Below, piece by piece: positions 44,631 through 53,749 of a stretch of 64,000 nt of DNA. This DNA is from JAAYAY01 sp964563135 (GTDB lineage Bacteria; Planctomycetota; Planctomycetia; Pirellulales; Thermoguttaceae): NCBI GenBank assembly GCA_964563135.1, contig CAZLWV010000021.1:7037-71036 (forward strand), read 5' to 3'. The translations under genes and the position numbers were made by a program. Position 1 is the first letter of the stretch. Every line of letters begins with the position of its first letter. The notes below the pieces were generated by a model. The model had not been told where the DNA came from and did not search any database. It saw only the letters and a list, made by a program, of their open reading frames with translations.

Positions 44631-45124
44631 GTGGCCGACTCCTTGGCGTAGAACTTGATGTGGGCGCTGTCGCAGCCCAAAGGTGCCAACCCGCGATCCT
44701 GCAGGAAGTCTCGCACTGTCCCTTATCCGAGGGGTTTGCGGGAAGAACCTACGGAGGCTGCGGGGGGCCGGCTGGCGACCGCCGTCCCTCCATGATAGCG
44801 GAATCAGTGTGCGGGGTGGAGCGATTGGCTTGCGGTTTGGCCTCCATTCAGGCATCGGAAGAAACGGGGCTCTGGGTCGGAATGTGGGCAATGTGGGCCG
44901 AACTGGAAAGTTGATCCCAGACGTTCTGTCGCTCCTGGGAGGGGGCGGTTGTTACTGTGCCTGCCGACCTTTCCCGTCATTTCACGCGGTTTGGTGTTGC
45001 GTGCCTTACTGGATGTTGAATCGAGCGTTATCCCATTGGAAATTCGCCGGAGGGGAACAATAATGGAGTTTGACTTCTACCCCTGTTGAGGGAATTCATC
45101 GCGTCCTCATCCTGGAGTCCCTCT
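44631..45124. other. Divergent intergenic region, 494 bp
   Basis: Separates the minus-strand TPR operon from the plus-strand epimerase gene. No gene, repeat or strong promoter pair was recognised. Confidence 0.4.
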
Positions 45125-46114
45125 GTGAAACACTGTGTTGTCACCGGCGGTGCCGGTTTTATTGGCAGCCTCCTGGTCGAGTACCTGCTGAGCCAGGGAC
45201 ACCGAGTGTCGGTGATTGATGACGAATCGACCGGCACGGTCAAGAACCTCTCGGCGGTCATCAAGCACCCCAATCTGAAGTATACGAAGGGAACCGCGGC
45301 GGACCGGGAGTTGGTTCGGCGGCGGCTGCTGGATGCGGACGAGGTGTATCACCTGGCGGCGGCGGTTGGAGTTCAGCTCATCGCCAGTTCGCCCATCCAC
45401 ACGATCGAGGCCAATGTGTATCCGACCGAGATCGTGCTCGACGAACTGGGACGCCTCCACGAGGATGGCCACGAGGTGAAGCTGTTCCTTTCGAGCACGA
45501 GCGAGGTTTACGGGAAGAATCCGAAGGACCTTTACGAAGAAAACGACGATTTGGTTTTCGGGCCGACCATTCGGCCGAGGTGGTCCTACGGGGTTTCGAA
45601 AGCGATCGACGAATTCCTGGCCCTGGCCTACTGGAGCGAGAGAGGACTTCCGGTGGTGGTGGGACGATTCTTCAACGTGGTGGGACCTCGTCAGTCGGGC
45701 GCCTACGGGATGGTACTGCCCCGGTTCGTCGAAGCGGCCCTTGCAGGAAAGCCGCTGACCGTGCACGACGACGGCGGGCAGGTGCGGTGTTTCGCCCATG
45801 TGAGCGACGTGATCTACGCCACCACGACGCTCATGCAGACGCCGGCGGCCGTGGGGAATGTGTTCAACATCGGCAGCGACGTCCCGATATCAATCCTTGA
45901 CCTGGCCTACCGGGTGATAGCGGCTGTGGATCGATCGCTCACGGTTCAGTTCCAGAGCTACGAGGAGGCCTATTCGGCGAATTTCGAGGACTGCCGAAGC
46001 CGGATTCCATGTCTGGACAAGCTGCGTGCAACGATCGACTACCAGGCAAAACACACGTTGGACGATGTGATCCAGGAGGTCATCGCCTGGAATCGTCAGG
46101 CCCTCGGCCAATGA
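45125..46114 (+). CDS. NAD-dependent epimerase/dehydratase (extended SDR, nucleotide-sugar type)
   Basis: A 329-aa extended SDR. The start is taken as GTG 45125, with CTGGAG eight bases before it and the NAD motif VVTGGAGFIGSLL directly after; an upstream TTG would add 13 residues. Other motifs are YHLAAAVGVQLI, the Ser region LSSTSEVYG, the catalytic YGVSK and RFFNVVGPRQSG. These fit UDP-glucose 4-epimerases or UDP-glucuronate decarboxylases. The CF(A)HVSDV segment is typical of the family. It could feed sugar precursors to the polysaccharide locus, though the two are 30 kb apart. Confidence 0.92.
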   Translation: MKHCVVTGGAGFIGSLLVEYLLSQGHRVSVIDDESTGTVKNLSAVIKHPNLKYTKGTAADRELVRRRLLDADEVYHLAAAVGVQLIASSPIHTIEANVYPTEIVLDELGRLHEDGHEVKLFLSSTSEVYGKNPKDLYEENDDLVFGPTIRPRWSYGVSKAIDEFLALAYWSERGLPVVVGRFFNVVGPRQSGAYGMVLPRFVEAALAGKPLTVHDDGGQVRCFAHVSDVIYATTTLMQTPAAVGNVFNIGSDVPISILDLAYRVIAAVDRSLTVQFQSYEEAYSANFEDCRSRIPCLDKLRATIDYQAKHTLDDVIQEVIAWNRQALGQ

Positions 46115-46117
46115 GGC

Positions 46118-46474
46118 GTGCGGTCGATGGGGATCCACACAATCCGGCTGCGAGCCCCGTGGCGACTGGAGCGTCAGGAGCATTGGCTCCTATGGCGCAG
46201 GGCCTTCGGACGCCCCACGAATCTCTCGAACCAGCAGTTCGTCCGGCTTGTTGTGCAATCGGAGACGGCCGAGGCGATCGTGATGCTGAACGATCGGACG
46301 CTGGGTCCGGCGCCGGCGGCCTACGATGTGACGAGCGCCCTGGAGGCGAGGAATCTGCTGGTGCTGAGCATCGCCAGCGGAGAGGCGAGCGACGAAGCAG
46401 GCGGGGCACCGCCGTTTGACGTCCGGCTGGAGATCGGCTCACGTCTTTCGCAGGACGATCCAGTCGCCGAGTGA
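46118..46474 (+). CDS. Stand-alone galactose-binding/jelly-roll-like protein
   Basis: A 118-aa protein four bases after the epimerase stop (start GTG 46118 or ATG 46127). It resembles the sugar-binding N-terminal domain of GH2-type hydrolases: a WRLERQEHWLLWRRAFGRP segment, then VVQSETAEAIVMLNDRTLG and YDVTSALEARNLLVLSIAS, i.e. the V-x-LN-x-x-x-LG and (F/Y)DVT-x-x-L patterns. No catalytic domain follows. It overlaps the convergent SDR gene by 36 bp at the 3' ends. Function unknown; a small carbohydrate-binding or structural role is only inferred. Confidence 0.6.
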   Translation: MRSMGIHTIRLRAPWRLERQEHWLLWRRAFGRPTNLSNQQFVRLVVQSETAEAIVMLNDRTLGPAPAAYDVTSALEARNLLVLSIASGEASDEAGGAPPFDVRLEIGSRLSQDDPVAE

Positions 46475-47242
46475 AGGGCACAACTGGGCGATGGCAAAGA
46501 GGATGCGAGCCTGGGCGGGCATGACAATTTCGGGCCGTCGTTTCTCGCAGGCCCGAAGAATTGCCCGCGTGAGCCGCTGCGGAGGAATCCGTCCCACTTT
46601 GACGCCGGCGCCTGGGGCACGTGCCCGATCGGGAACGCCTTCCAGGCCTTCGAGCGGATAGAGGCGCGGGTCGTCTCTGGCGATCGGTCCCGGGCACACC
46701 AGGAGCACATGCAGGCCTTCGGGCCCGAGTTCCAGGCGAAGTTGCTGGGAGTAGGCCGCCACGGCGTGCTTGCTGGCCGGGTAGGCGCCAACCCAACGCG
46801 AGGCCGACTTGGCGGCCAGGGAGCCAATGTTGACGACGTGCCCGCGATGGGGCAGCAAGTGGGGCACCGCCGCCCGGGTGCAGCGCACGGTGGCAATGAG
46901 ATTGAGCTCGATCAGGTCGCGGAACTGCTCCGGCGTGGTATCGAGCACCTTGCCCCGCATGGAACGGCCAGCGTTGTTGACGAGCACGTCGAGACGGCCG
47001 TAGTGTGCAGTGGCCTTCTCGAACAGCGAGTCGACATCCGGCTGGCGGGTGACATTTGCGGCCAAGCCCAGCACGTCGTGGCCGGCCGACCTCATTTCGC
47101 CGGTCACACGGTCGACGTCGGCCGGTTCGAGCCCCACGATGACGACCTTGGCGCCGGCGTCGGCAAACTCCTGGGCAATGACGCGCCCCAGGCCGCTGGA
47201 ACTACCGGTGACCAGGACGACTTTGTCCTGAAAATAACTCAT
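46439..47242 (-). CDS. Short-chain dehydrogenase/reductase
   Basis: A 267-aa classical SDR with VTGSSSGLGRVIAQ (11-24), the structural NNAG, the Ser region VVNIGSLAAKSA and the catalytic YPASK. The C-terminal region continues with VCPGPI and ends in a hydrophobic segment (ILFAIAQLCPSLGDW). NADPH or NADH preference cannot be decided firmly. Substrate unknown. Its start is six bases from the stop of the large secreted-protein gene on the same strand, so it may be the second gene of that unit, and its end overlaps the jelly-roll gene. Confidence 0.93.
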   Translation of the reverse strand: MSYFQDKVVLVTGSSSGLGRVIAQEFADAGAKVVIVGLEPADVDRVTGEMRSAGHDVLGLAANVTRQPDVDSLFEKATAHYGRLDVLVNNAGRSMRGKVLDTTPEQFRDLIELNLIATVRCTRAAVPHLLPHRGHVVNIGSLAAKSASRWVGAYPASKHAVAAYSQQLRLELGPEGLHVLLVCPGPIARDDPRLYPLEGLEGVPDRARAPGAGVKVGRIPPQRLTRAILRACEKRRPEIVMPAQARILFAIAQLCPSLGDWIVLRKT

Positions 47243-47248
47243 GGCAAC

Positions 47249-49247
47249 CTACTCGGCACCCCGGCTGAGCATGAAGCCTTTGAGGAACCACCCATTCTCC
47301 TCGCTGACGCCGAAACCACCGGCCGTGCNNNNNNNNNNNNNNNNNNNNNNNNNNNNNNNNNNNNNNNNNNNNGTCGGCAAGAAGGGTGTCCTGCGCCAGC
47401 AGGAGGTCGACATCGAACTCGGGCAACTTGCTGCCGTCGACCTCCTGCTGGCGCAGGACACCCTTCTTGCCGACACCAAAGACGGTATTGAGCATGCGGC
47501 CGAGCATGGTCTCGCTCTCGGGCATCTTTCCCTGCCGGATCAACTCGTAGGTGGCCCTGTACTCCTTGTCGGTGCGGGAGAAGACCCAAGAGCAGCGTTC
47601 CTTGCCGAGCTCCTCGACCTTCTTGCCGATGACCTGAAAATCGACGGCCGAAGCCAGTGTTTCTCGCTCTTCCCTTTGCTGGAGAATCTTCACCAGAAAA
47701 TCGAGGTGCGAGGAAATGAACAACTGCCCATTGGTAACGGTGATGGCCCGATTGGGAAACAATCCGGGGCGGTCGAGTTCCTCCTCGTCAGCCGGCTCTT
47801 GTTCCCGGGGATCGTCGCCGGGGAAAATCGGGGCGCCCAGCGAGATCCGGGATACGACCGACTCCTCCTCAGGCGGAACAGTCTCCCAGATCATCAGCTT
47901 CTCGAGTCCTGGCAGGTCACCTCGCAAAACGACCGCCTCATCAGCCTTGAGCAGTTTCTCGAGAGCCTTGGCGACGGCAGCCTCGTCCTTGACTTCGACG
48001 GCGATCAGGATCCGCTCGCTGGTGGTTGAGATGGGCATGGCAAAATCCGTGATGATCGTCACCTGAGTCCCAAGCTGATCGATCAGCGCCGTCTTCAGAT
48101 CCACCTGGGGACCGTGTTTGTCTTCCCGCAGGCCGTTGAGGACATCGGCCCAGGCACCCGGATCGCCGATGTACTCGTCGGCCAGGGGGCCAAGGTTGTC
48201 GAAGGCGGTGGCGATGTCGATGAAGCTGGTCGTGTAGGTGGCCACGTCGCGGGGGACCCACGGTTGGGGCACGAAGTCCGCTTCGTTGGGGAACTTCAAC
48301 ATCTTCATCGATTTCTCGTAAGGCTTCGGAGCGCAGACAACGGTACGATGGATCAGTTCGTAGCCTTCCGTGGAGAAACTGACGTAGCCGCCCACTCCGG
48401 TGATCGCGTCGAAACCGGCGTTGCGAAGCGTCTCGGTGAGCGGCTTACCCGGCCGGCGTTCCCGGTCGGGCAGACTCGATCGCACCGTCTCGGCATAGCC
48501 GAACATCTCGATAAACCAGCGGATCTGGGGAACATTGTCCTTGCCGGCGTCTTCCGCACAGCGGGTCATCGCGGCATGGAAGGCGGGCACGTCGGCCAGG
48601 GACTTGAGGCCGGAGCCTCCTCGCCGCTGCAGAACCGCCTTGATAGCCTCCGCGCCGTCAGCCACTATGAGCAGGTCGCCTTGAAGCACCAGGGCTGCGT
48701 GGCGCTGCCGTTCCTGTTCGTCGTCGGGATTCTTCTTGGGAATGTCGAACACGTCGACGTCCAGCTTCTCGATCTTCTCCGTCCGCTTGACCGAACCTTC
48801 CTCGACAAGGTTCGCGGAAGCCTTCTTGACCAGTTCCTTCGCCTTCTCCTGGTTTCCGGTCACGTCAACCAAAAGGACCAGGGCGGACTGTCCCGGTGCA
48901 GGCTGGAGAAGGGCAACGGCCAGCTCGCCGGAGGGCACGCCTCGCAGGTCGTCGAGGGTGAGACCCAGTTTGTCCCTCGCGTCCATCCACTGGTCTTCGA
49001 ACTGCCGTTGGACATCTTTGCGGAACGGCTCCATGACCGGATCTTTCATGAGCTGGCCGATCTTCGTCTCGTTCCAGTGGTCCACCAGGTCCTTGATGTT
49101 GGTGACGGACACAAACCCCTTGGTTGTATCGGGCAGCAGTTTTTCGCTCGGCTCCACCGCGGCAAGCGGCGACGCAAAGGCTGCTATCAAGAACAGGACT
49201 GTTGCCAACGTGCACTTACGTGAATGGGGCACAACAAGCCTCCTCAT
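47249..49247 (-). CDS. Large secreted planctomycete protein, unknown; interrupted by an assembly gap near its 3' end
   Basis: From ATG 49247 a signal peptide (LATVLFLIAAFASPLAAV) precedes a soluble protein of about 620 visible residues with repeated alpha/beta halves (PDTTKGFVSVTNIKDLVDHW, ALVLLVDVTGNQEKAKELV, RILIAVEVKDEAAVAKALEK). No enzyme motif is seen. After GSKLPEFD the sequence becomes the reverse complement of its own preceding 39 bases and then a run of N. Beyond the gap the frame TAGGFGVSEENGWFLKGF, ending SRGAE and a stop at 47249, fits a normal C terminus. The 13 residues just before the gap (VDLLLAQDTLLAD) are probably false. Real genes of this kind likely have only about ten residues there. 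Confidence 0.85.
47329..47372. other. Assembly gap (44 N)
   Basis: Undetermined bases inside the 3' part of the large secreted-protein gene. The length is probably a nominal filler. Both flanks code on the minus strand but are not joined in frame by 44 bases. Confidence 0.99.
47373..47474. repeat. Perfect 39-bp inverted repeat abutting the gap (probable foldback artefact)
   Basis: Bases 47373-47411 are the exact reverse complement of 47436-47474, with a 24-bp spacer. The left arm ends exactly at the first N. The right arm is ordinary coding sequence (VGKKGVLRQQEVD), and the left arm translates in the same frame only as unrelated residues. This pattern is what a hairpin chimera or assembler foldback leaves. 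Confidence 0.9.
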
Positions 49248-49787
49248 CGCCGAGTAATCAAGCCTCACAGGAAAATGCGGTCCGACCTTCCGGGTTGCCC
49301 CCACGTCGGCGGGGCACCAAGAGGCGTCGGTCCGCAAGTTCCAATTACGTAGAGAATCAGATTTCAAGTGACAGTCAGGTGTGAGATTAGTCGGTATAGC
49401 CAATTTTCGCAAGATCGGTCAAGAAAAACGGCATCCACCGCAGACCACCGGAGTTGACCATTTTTCGCCTTATCGTCTCGGCGTCTGCAGACTCACCACT
49501 CGCACCATGGCGGGCCGCTCTGGGTAACGGAGACACAAAGACTGCCCCATGGGCAAGGGCTCCTGGGCAGCGTGTCTGGTCGGCCAATGGTGTGTTCGAC
49601 AGGACCTGCAAGCGACTTCAGCGGAAACCTGACAATATTGCGTTGACGGCGACCAGCGGGATCATGGTCGGCGATCCGCGGATCCCGAGGGCAGGCGAGG
49701 CGCTGCGGTCGCTGGACGACTGGGATCCGGCCCGCCATAATCTGACCTGACAACGCCAACGGACCTCCCTTCAGAACTACGGGCTCC
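49248..49787. other. Divergent intergenic region, 540 bp
   Basis: Between the secreted-protein gene and the HD hydrolase gene. Open frames of about 100 codons on both strands have no protein-like pattern. No repeat or clear operator was seen. Confidence 0.4.
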
Positions 49788-51179
49788 ATGAGCGAATTCG
49801 AACTCCAAAGCCTGAGCAACGACCCGATTCACGGCTACATTCCGTTTACATCTTCCGAGGGGATTCCTTCCGGGGAAGTCTCGGAACGAGATGTTATCGA
49901 TCATCCCTGGCTTCAGCGTCTTCGCCAGATTCACCAGCTTCAAACGGCATGGTGGGTGTTTCCCGCTGCCGAGCACACGCGATTTCAGCATGTGCTCGGG
50001 GCCATGCATTTGGCGAGCCGGGCGGTGCGGAAACTATACCCCAGCCTCGCGCGGGCGTGCGCCGATGTTCCGAGCCTCGGTTACGTGGAGACGCTGATGC
50101 GGATGGCGGCACTGCTCCACGATGTGGGGCACGGACCGTTCGGGCATTTCTTTGACCAGCACTACCTGGCCGACTACGGCCTGACGCACGAGACCCTGGG
50201 GTGCGAGATCATCCGGCGGGATCTCGCGGATCTGCTGATGGGGATCCGGCAGAACCCCAACAGCCGAATGGAGGAGGAGAAGCTCGATCCGGAGCAGATC
50301 TGTTTCCTGATCACGCGTCCTGCGTCGGCTGCGGGGGACCAGCCCAAGTGGTTGCGGTTTCTGCAGTCGCTGTTCTGTGGTCTTTACACTGTCGACAACA
50401 TGGATTTCGTGCTCCGCGACGCGTACATGTCAGGCTACAGCACGCGAGCCTTCGACCTGGCGCGGCTGCTGTATTACACGACGTTCACCGAGAAGGGCTT
50501 GACGATCCACGAGCGGGGGCTGGCGGCGCTGGTGCGATTTATTTCCGTGCGGGCTGATCTGTTCCGGGCCATCTACTTCCACCGAACGGTTCGGGCCATC
50601 GACCTGACGCTCCAGGATTTGTTCACCGACAGCAAGCCGTTCCTCTTCCCCGGCAACCCAGCGGAGCATCTGGAAGACTACCTCCACTTGACCGAGTGGT
50701 CGCTGCTGGTTCGGGTAGCGTCGTGGCACAACAGCACCGACGCAACGATCCAGGAACTGGGAGAGGGCTGGAGACGTTTTTTGGGGCGAGGCGTTCGCTG
50801 GAAGATGGCGTGCGAGCGGACGATCTTCTTTCAGCCCGGCCAATCGGAGCAGGCGAGCATCTTCAGCGATCACCACCTGTTCGAAGCGGCGGTGCGAAGC
50901 CAACTCCCCGGGCACCTTCGCGACCTGCCGCTGCGGTTTGACCCGGCCCGCCACGTGCACCGTCCGGGTGCCCACGCCCCAGCGGCCGGCCAGAATTTCC
51001 TTTACGACGCGGTCAGCGAACGGATCCGCAAGCTCGATGATCGGGAGCTTTTCCGCCAGATCCCATTGAGCTACCGTCTGTGCCGCATTTACGCGGAAGA
51101 TTCCGGCCACAACGCCGAACTGGCGGCGGCGCTGGATCGTCTGACGTCGGACCGCCTGGACGATGCGACGAACATGTAG
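49788..51179 (+). CDS. HD-domain phosphohydrolase (dNTPase/YdhJ-like)
   Basis: A 463-aa protein. The HD site is complete: RFQHVLGAMHLA with His68, and LLHDVGHGPFGHFF with His111-Asp112, further histidines and the downstream YTVDNMDFVLRDAYMSG with an Asp pair like the last metal ligand. The N terminus NDPIHGYIPF and HPWLQRLRQIHQLQTAWWVFP is the signature of the dGTPase/SAMHD1-like family. Members hydrolyse dNTPs or other phosphate esters with a metal. It is not clearly a Dgt; the substrate is open. The gene is alone on its strand, with 166 bp before the TPR gene. Confidence 0.92.
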   Translation: MSEFELQSLSNDPIHGYIPFTSSEGIPSGEVSERDVIDHPWLQRLRQIHQLQTAWWVFPAAEHTRFQHVLGAMHLASRAVRKLYPSLARACADVPSLGYVETLMRMAALLHDVGHGPFGHFFDQHYLADYGLTHETLGCEIIRRDLADLLMGIRQNPNSRMEEEKLDPEQICFLITRPASAAGDQPKWLRFLQSLFCGLYTVDNMDFVLRDAYMSGYSTRAFDLARLLYYTTFTEKGLTIHERGLAALVRFISVRADLFRAIYFHRTVRAIDLTLQDLFTDSKPFLFPGNPAEHLEDYLHLTEWSLLVRVASWHNSTDATIQELGEGWRRFLGRGVRWKMACERTIFFQPGQSEQASIFSDHHLFEAAVRSQLPGHLRDLPLRFDPARHVHRPGAHAPAAGQNFLYDAVSERIRKLDDRELFRQIPLSYRLCRIYAEDSGHNAELAAALDRLTSDRLDDATNM

Positions 51180-51345
51180 AGGGGAGGTTTCCGCGGCGGG
51201 GTCCGTCCAGGGTTGCGGGCCCCGCAGGGAGTGCAGGGATGCTTTCGCCGGGTGCCGGTGTGTTCTAGAATAGGGGCTGATCGCGTGCTTCGTGGCGGCA
51301 ACCATCGCCGCAAGGGCCCGAGTATCGACCCCGCGAGAGTTTCGG

Positions 51346-52092
51346 ATGGGTTGGTTCGTTGCATTCCTCCCACTGATCGCCAACATCGTCTGTACGGTCC
51401 ATGTCCTCAAGACGGGGCGACCGGCGTACTGGATATTCTTGATCTGGCTGTTGGTGGCAGGCGTGGGACCGGTCGTCTACTTCTTCGTGGAGGTGCTGCC
51501 GGACCTGCAACGGAGCCGCCAGGTGTTGCAGATCGGATCAGGCCTGGTCACGGTCGTTGATCCCGGCCGCCGGGTGCGCAAGCTGGAGGAAGAACTGCAG
51601 GTCTCGGACACGGTCAAGAATCGCCAGATCCTCGCCAAAGCCTATGTTTCGGCCCATCGATTCGACGAGGCGATCGCCATGTTCGAGAGCTGTCTGAAAG
51701 GTATCTATCGCGACGATCCGCCGGTACTGCTGGCGATGGCCGAGGCCCAGTTTCTCAATCGCGCGTCGGCCGACGCCTTGGCGACCTTGAATCGTCTCTC
51801 GTCGGTGGACGGGAGTTTCCGTCCGATGGAGCGACGGTTGCTGCTGGCGCAGGTCCACCAGACCCTCGGGCACAACGATGAGGCTCTCAGGGAATACGAA
51901 TTGCTGGCCAACCAGTACCCGGGAGAAGAGGCGCGTTGCCGCTATGGCTTGCTGCTTCTGGAGACAGGCCAGGGCGACAAGGCCCGCGAAGTGTTTCAGC
52001 GGATTCTGCTGAGCGCCCGGCGTTCGCCGCGATACTATCGCAAGGCGCAGCGGAAGTGGATTCAAATGGCCAGGCAGCACGCGGCCAGGTGA
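51346..52092 (+). CDS. Membrane-anchored TPR protein with PLDc_N-like helices
   Basis: A 248-aa protein from ATG 51346. Two N-terminal helices (FVAFLPLIANIVCTVHVL and YWIFLIWLLVAGVGPVVYFF) resemble the PLDc_N (phospholipase D N-terminal) helix pair. A cytoplasmic TPR region covers about 75-240 (RQILAKAYVSAHRFDEAIAM, LLLAQVHQTLGHNDEALREY, LLLETGQGDKAREVFQRIL). It probably serves as a membrane scaffold; no enzyme motif is present. It precedes purB by 99 bp on the same strand. Family name not recognised beyond the domains. Confidence 0.85.
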   Translation: MGWFVAFLPLIANIVCTVHVLKTGRPAYWIFLIWLLVAGVGPVVYFFVEVLPDLQRSRQVLQIGSGLVTVVDPGRRVRKLEEELQVSDTVKNRQILAKAYVSAHRFDEAIAMFESCLKGIYRDDPPVLLAMAEAQFLNRASADALATLNRLSSVDGSFRPMERRLLLAQVHQTLGHNDEALREYELLANQYPGEEARCRYGLLLLETGQGDKAREVFQRILLSARRSPRYYRKAQRKWIQMARQHAAR

Positions 52093-52191
52093 AGGAGCGG
52101 GGGGAGCGAGGAAGAGGAGTTGTCGATCCGTTTCGTGGAATGCTGGACAGGTCCGGCGGTTTTTCGTCTTCAGACAGGCTTTGCGATCCCT

Positions 52192-53622
52192 ATGTACGAC
52201 CATTCCCAATACGAGAATCCCCTGATTACCCGATACGCCTCGCGCGAGATGAGCGAGGTATTCAGCGCCCAGCGCAAATTCAGCACGTGGCGCCGGTTGT
52301 GGGTCGCATTGGCAGAAGCCGAAGCCGAGATGGGGCTGAACATTTCCCCCGAGCAGATCGCCCAACTGAGGGCGCACGTGGACGACATCGATTTCGAGGC
52401 GGCCGCCCGCCACGAGAAGAATCTCCGCCACGACGTGATGGCCCATGTTCACACCTACCGCGACGCGTGCCCTGAAGCGGGCGGGATCATTCACCTCGGG
52501 GCGACGAGCTGCGATATCACGGACAATGCGGACCTGCTCCTGATGCGAGAGGCGCTCAGGCTGGTTCGCACGCGGCTGGTGGCGGTGATCGACCGCCTGG
52601 GGCGGTTTGCCGCCGAGCATCGCAGCGTGCCGTGCCTGGGCTTCACCCACCTGCAACCGGCCCAGCCGACGACGGTGGGCAAACGGGCGTGTCTCTGGGC
52701 CTACGACTTCGTCCTGGACCTGGCTGAGTTGGAGCACCGGCTGGGGGCGATCAAGGCGCGGGGGCTCAAGGGGACCACCGGGACCCAGGCGAGTTTTCTG
52801 GAACTGTTGGGCGGCGATCACGACCGGGTCCGGCGGCTCGAAAGACTCGTCTGCGAGAGAATCGGTTTCGAGGAGTCAAACGCCGTGACCGGCCAGACGT
52901 ATTCGCGAAAGATCGATTCCCAGGTGATCGGCGTGTTGTCGGGGATCGCCCAGAGCGCGCACAAGATGGCCACCGACCTGCGGCTGCTCGCCCATCGCAA
53001 GGAGGTGGAAGAGCCCTTTGAGGCCGCCCAGATCGGCTCATCGGCGATGCCCTACAAACGCAACCCGATGCGGAGCGAGAGGATCTGTTCCCTGGCGCGA
53101 TTCGTGATGGGGCAGGAGACGACCGCCTCGGCCACGGCTGCCGTCCAGTGGATGGAACGCACGCTCGACGACAGCGCCGTGCGGCGGCTCATGCTCCCCC
53201 AGTCGTTCCTGGCCATCGATGCGGTGCTGATCCTGTGCCAGAACGTGACCAGTGGACTGGTTGTCTATCCGAAAGTGATTGAGCACAACCTGCTTGCCGA
53301 GTTGCCCTTCATGGCCTCGGAGAACATCATGATGGACGCCGTCAAGGCCGGCGGGGACCGGCAGGAGTTGCACGAGCGGATCCGCATCCACAGCCGGGCC
53401 GCCGGCGCCGTGGTCAAAGGCGAAGGACGTCCCAACGACCTGCTGGAGCGGCTCGCGACGGATCCCATGTTTGCGGGAGTCGATATCCAGGCTGCTGCCG
53501 AGCCCGCCAGGTACGTCGGCCGGGCCCCCGAGCAGGTCGAGGAGTTCCTTGCCGAGGTTGTCGCTCCGATCCGCGAGAGGTACCCTGAAGCCCTCAGAAC
53601 GACCGCCGACATTCATGTGTGA
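52192..53622 (+). CDS. purB: Adenylosuccinate lyase
   Basis: A 476-aa protein of the fumarase/aspartase superfamily. The signature is SSAMPYKRNPMRSE. Other conserved parts are HLGATSCDITDNADLLL, LGFTHLQPAQPTTVGKRA and TGQTYSRKIDSQVIGVLSGI. The start ATG 52192 precedes the typical MYDHSQYENPLITRYAS; a longer frame to 52120 is not family-like. It catalyses two steps of purine and AMP synthesis (SAICAR and adenylosuccinate cleavage). With the two PurF-type genes at 20584-23716 it is one of three purine-synthesis genes in the window. An inverted repeat (TTCCTGG / CCAGGAA, 53638-53677) follows the stop. Confidence 0.96.
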   Translation: MYDHSQYENPLITRYASREMSEVFSAQRKFSTWRRLWVALAEAEAEMGLNISPEQIAQLRAHVDDIDFEAAARHEKNLRHDVMAHVHTYRDACPEAGGIIHLGATSCDITDNADLLLMREALRLVRTRLVAVIDRLGRFAAEHRSVPCLGFTHLQPAQPTTVGKRACLWAYDFVLDLAELEHRLGAIKARGLKGTTGTQASFLELLGGDHDRVRRLERLVCERIGFEESNAVTGQTYSRKIDSQVIGVLSGIAQSAHKMATDLRLLAHRKEVEEPFEAAQIGSSAMPYKRNPMRSERICSLARFVMGQETTASATAAVQWMERTLDDSAVRRLMLPQSFLAIDAVLILCQNVTSGLVVYPKVIEHNLLAELPFMASENIMMDAVKAGGDRQELHERIRIHSRAAGAVVKGEGRPNDLLERLATDPMFAGVDIQAAAEPARYVGRAPEQVEEFLAEVVAPIRERYPEALRTTADIHV

Positions 53623-53749
53623 CGTCGGGCGCGAGCGTTCCTGGAACCGATACCAGTGTTGCTGCTGCTGCCAGGAATCCCCGACTGGGGGGGCTTCCGG
53701 CAGTCTGCGGCGGGCCGTTGGAGGCAATCACATCAGGAGAGGAACTGAC

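Noticed and set aside
47412..47474. True biological inverted repeat or mobile-element end
   Set aside because: One arm is normal coding sequence, the other stops exactly at the N run; no target-site duplication or transposase is present.
49454..49750. 98-codon plus-strand frame before the HD gene
   Set aside because: No ribosome site, no family pattern, and an equally long frame exists on the other strand.
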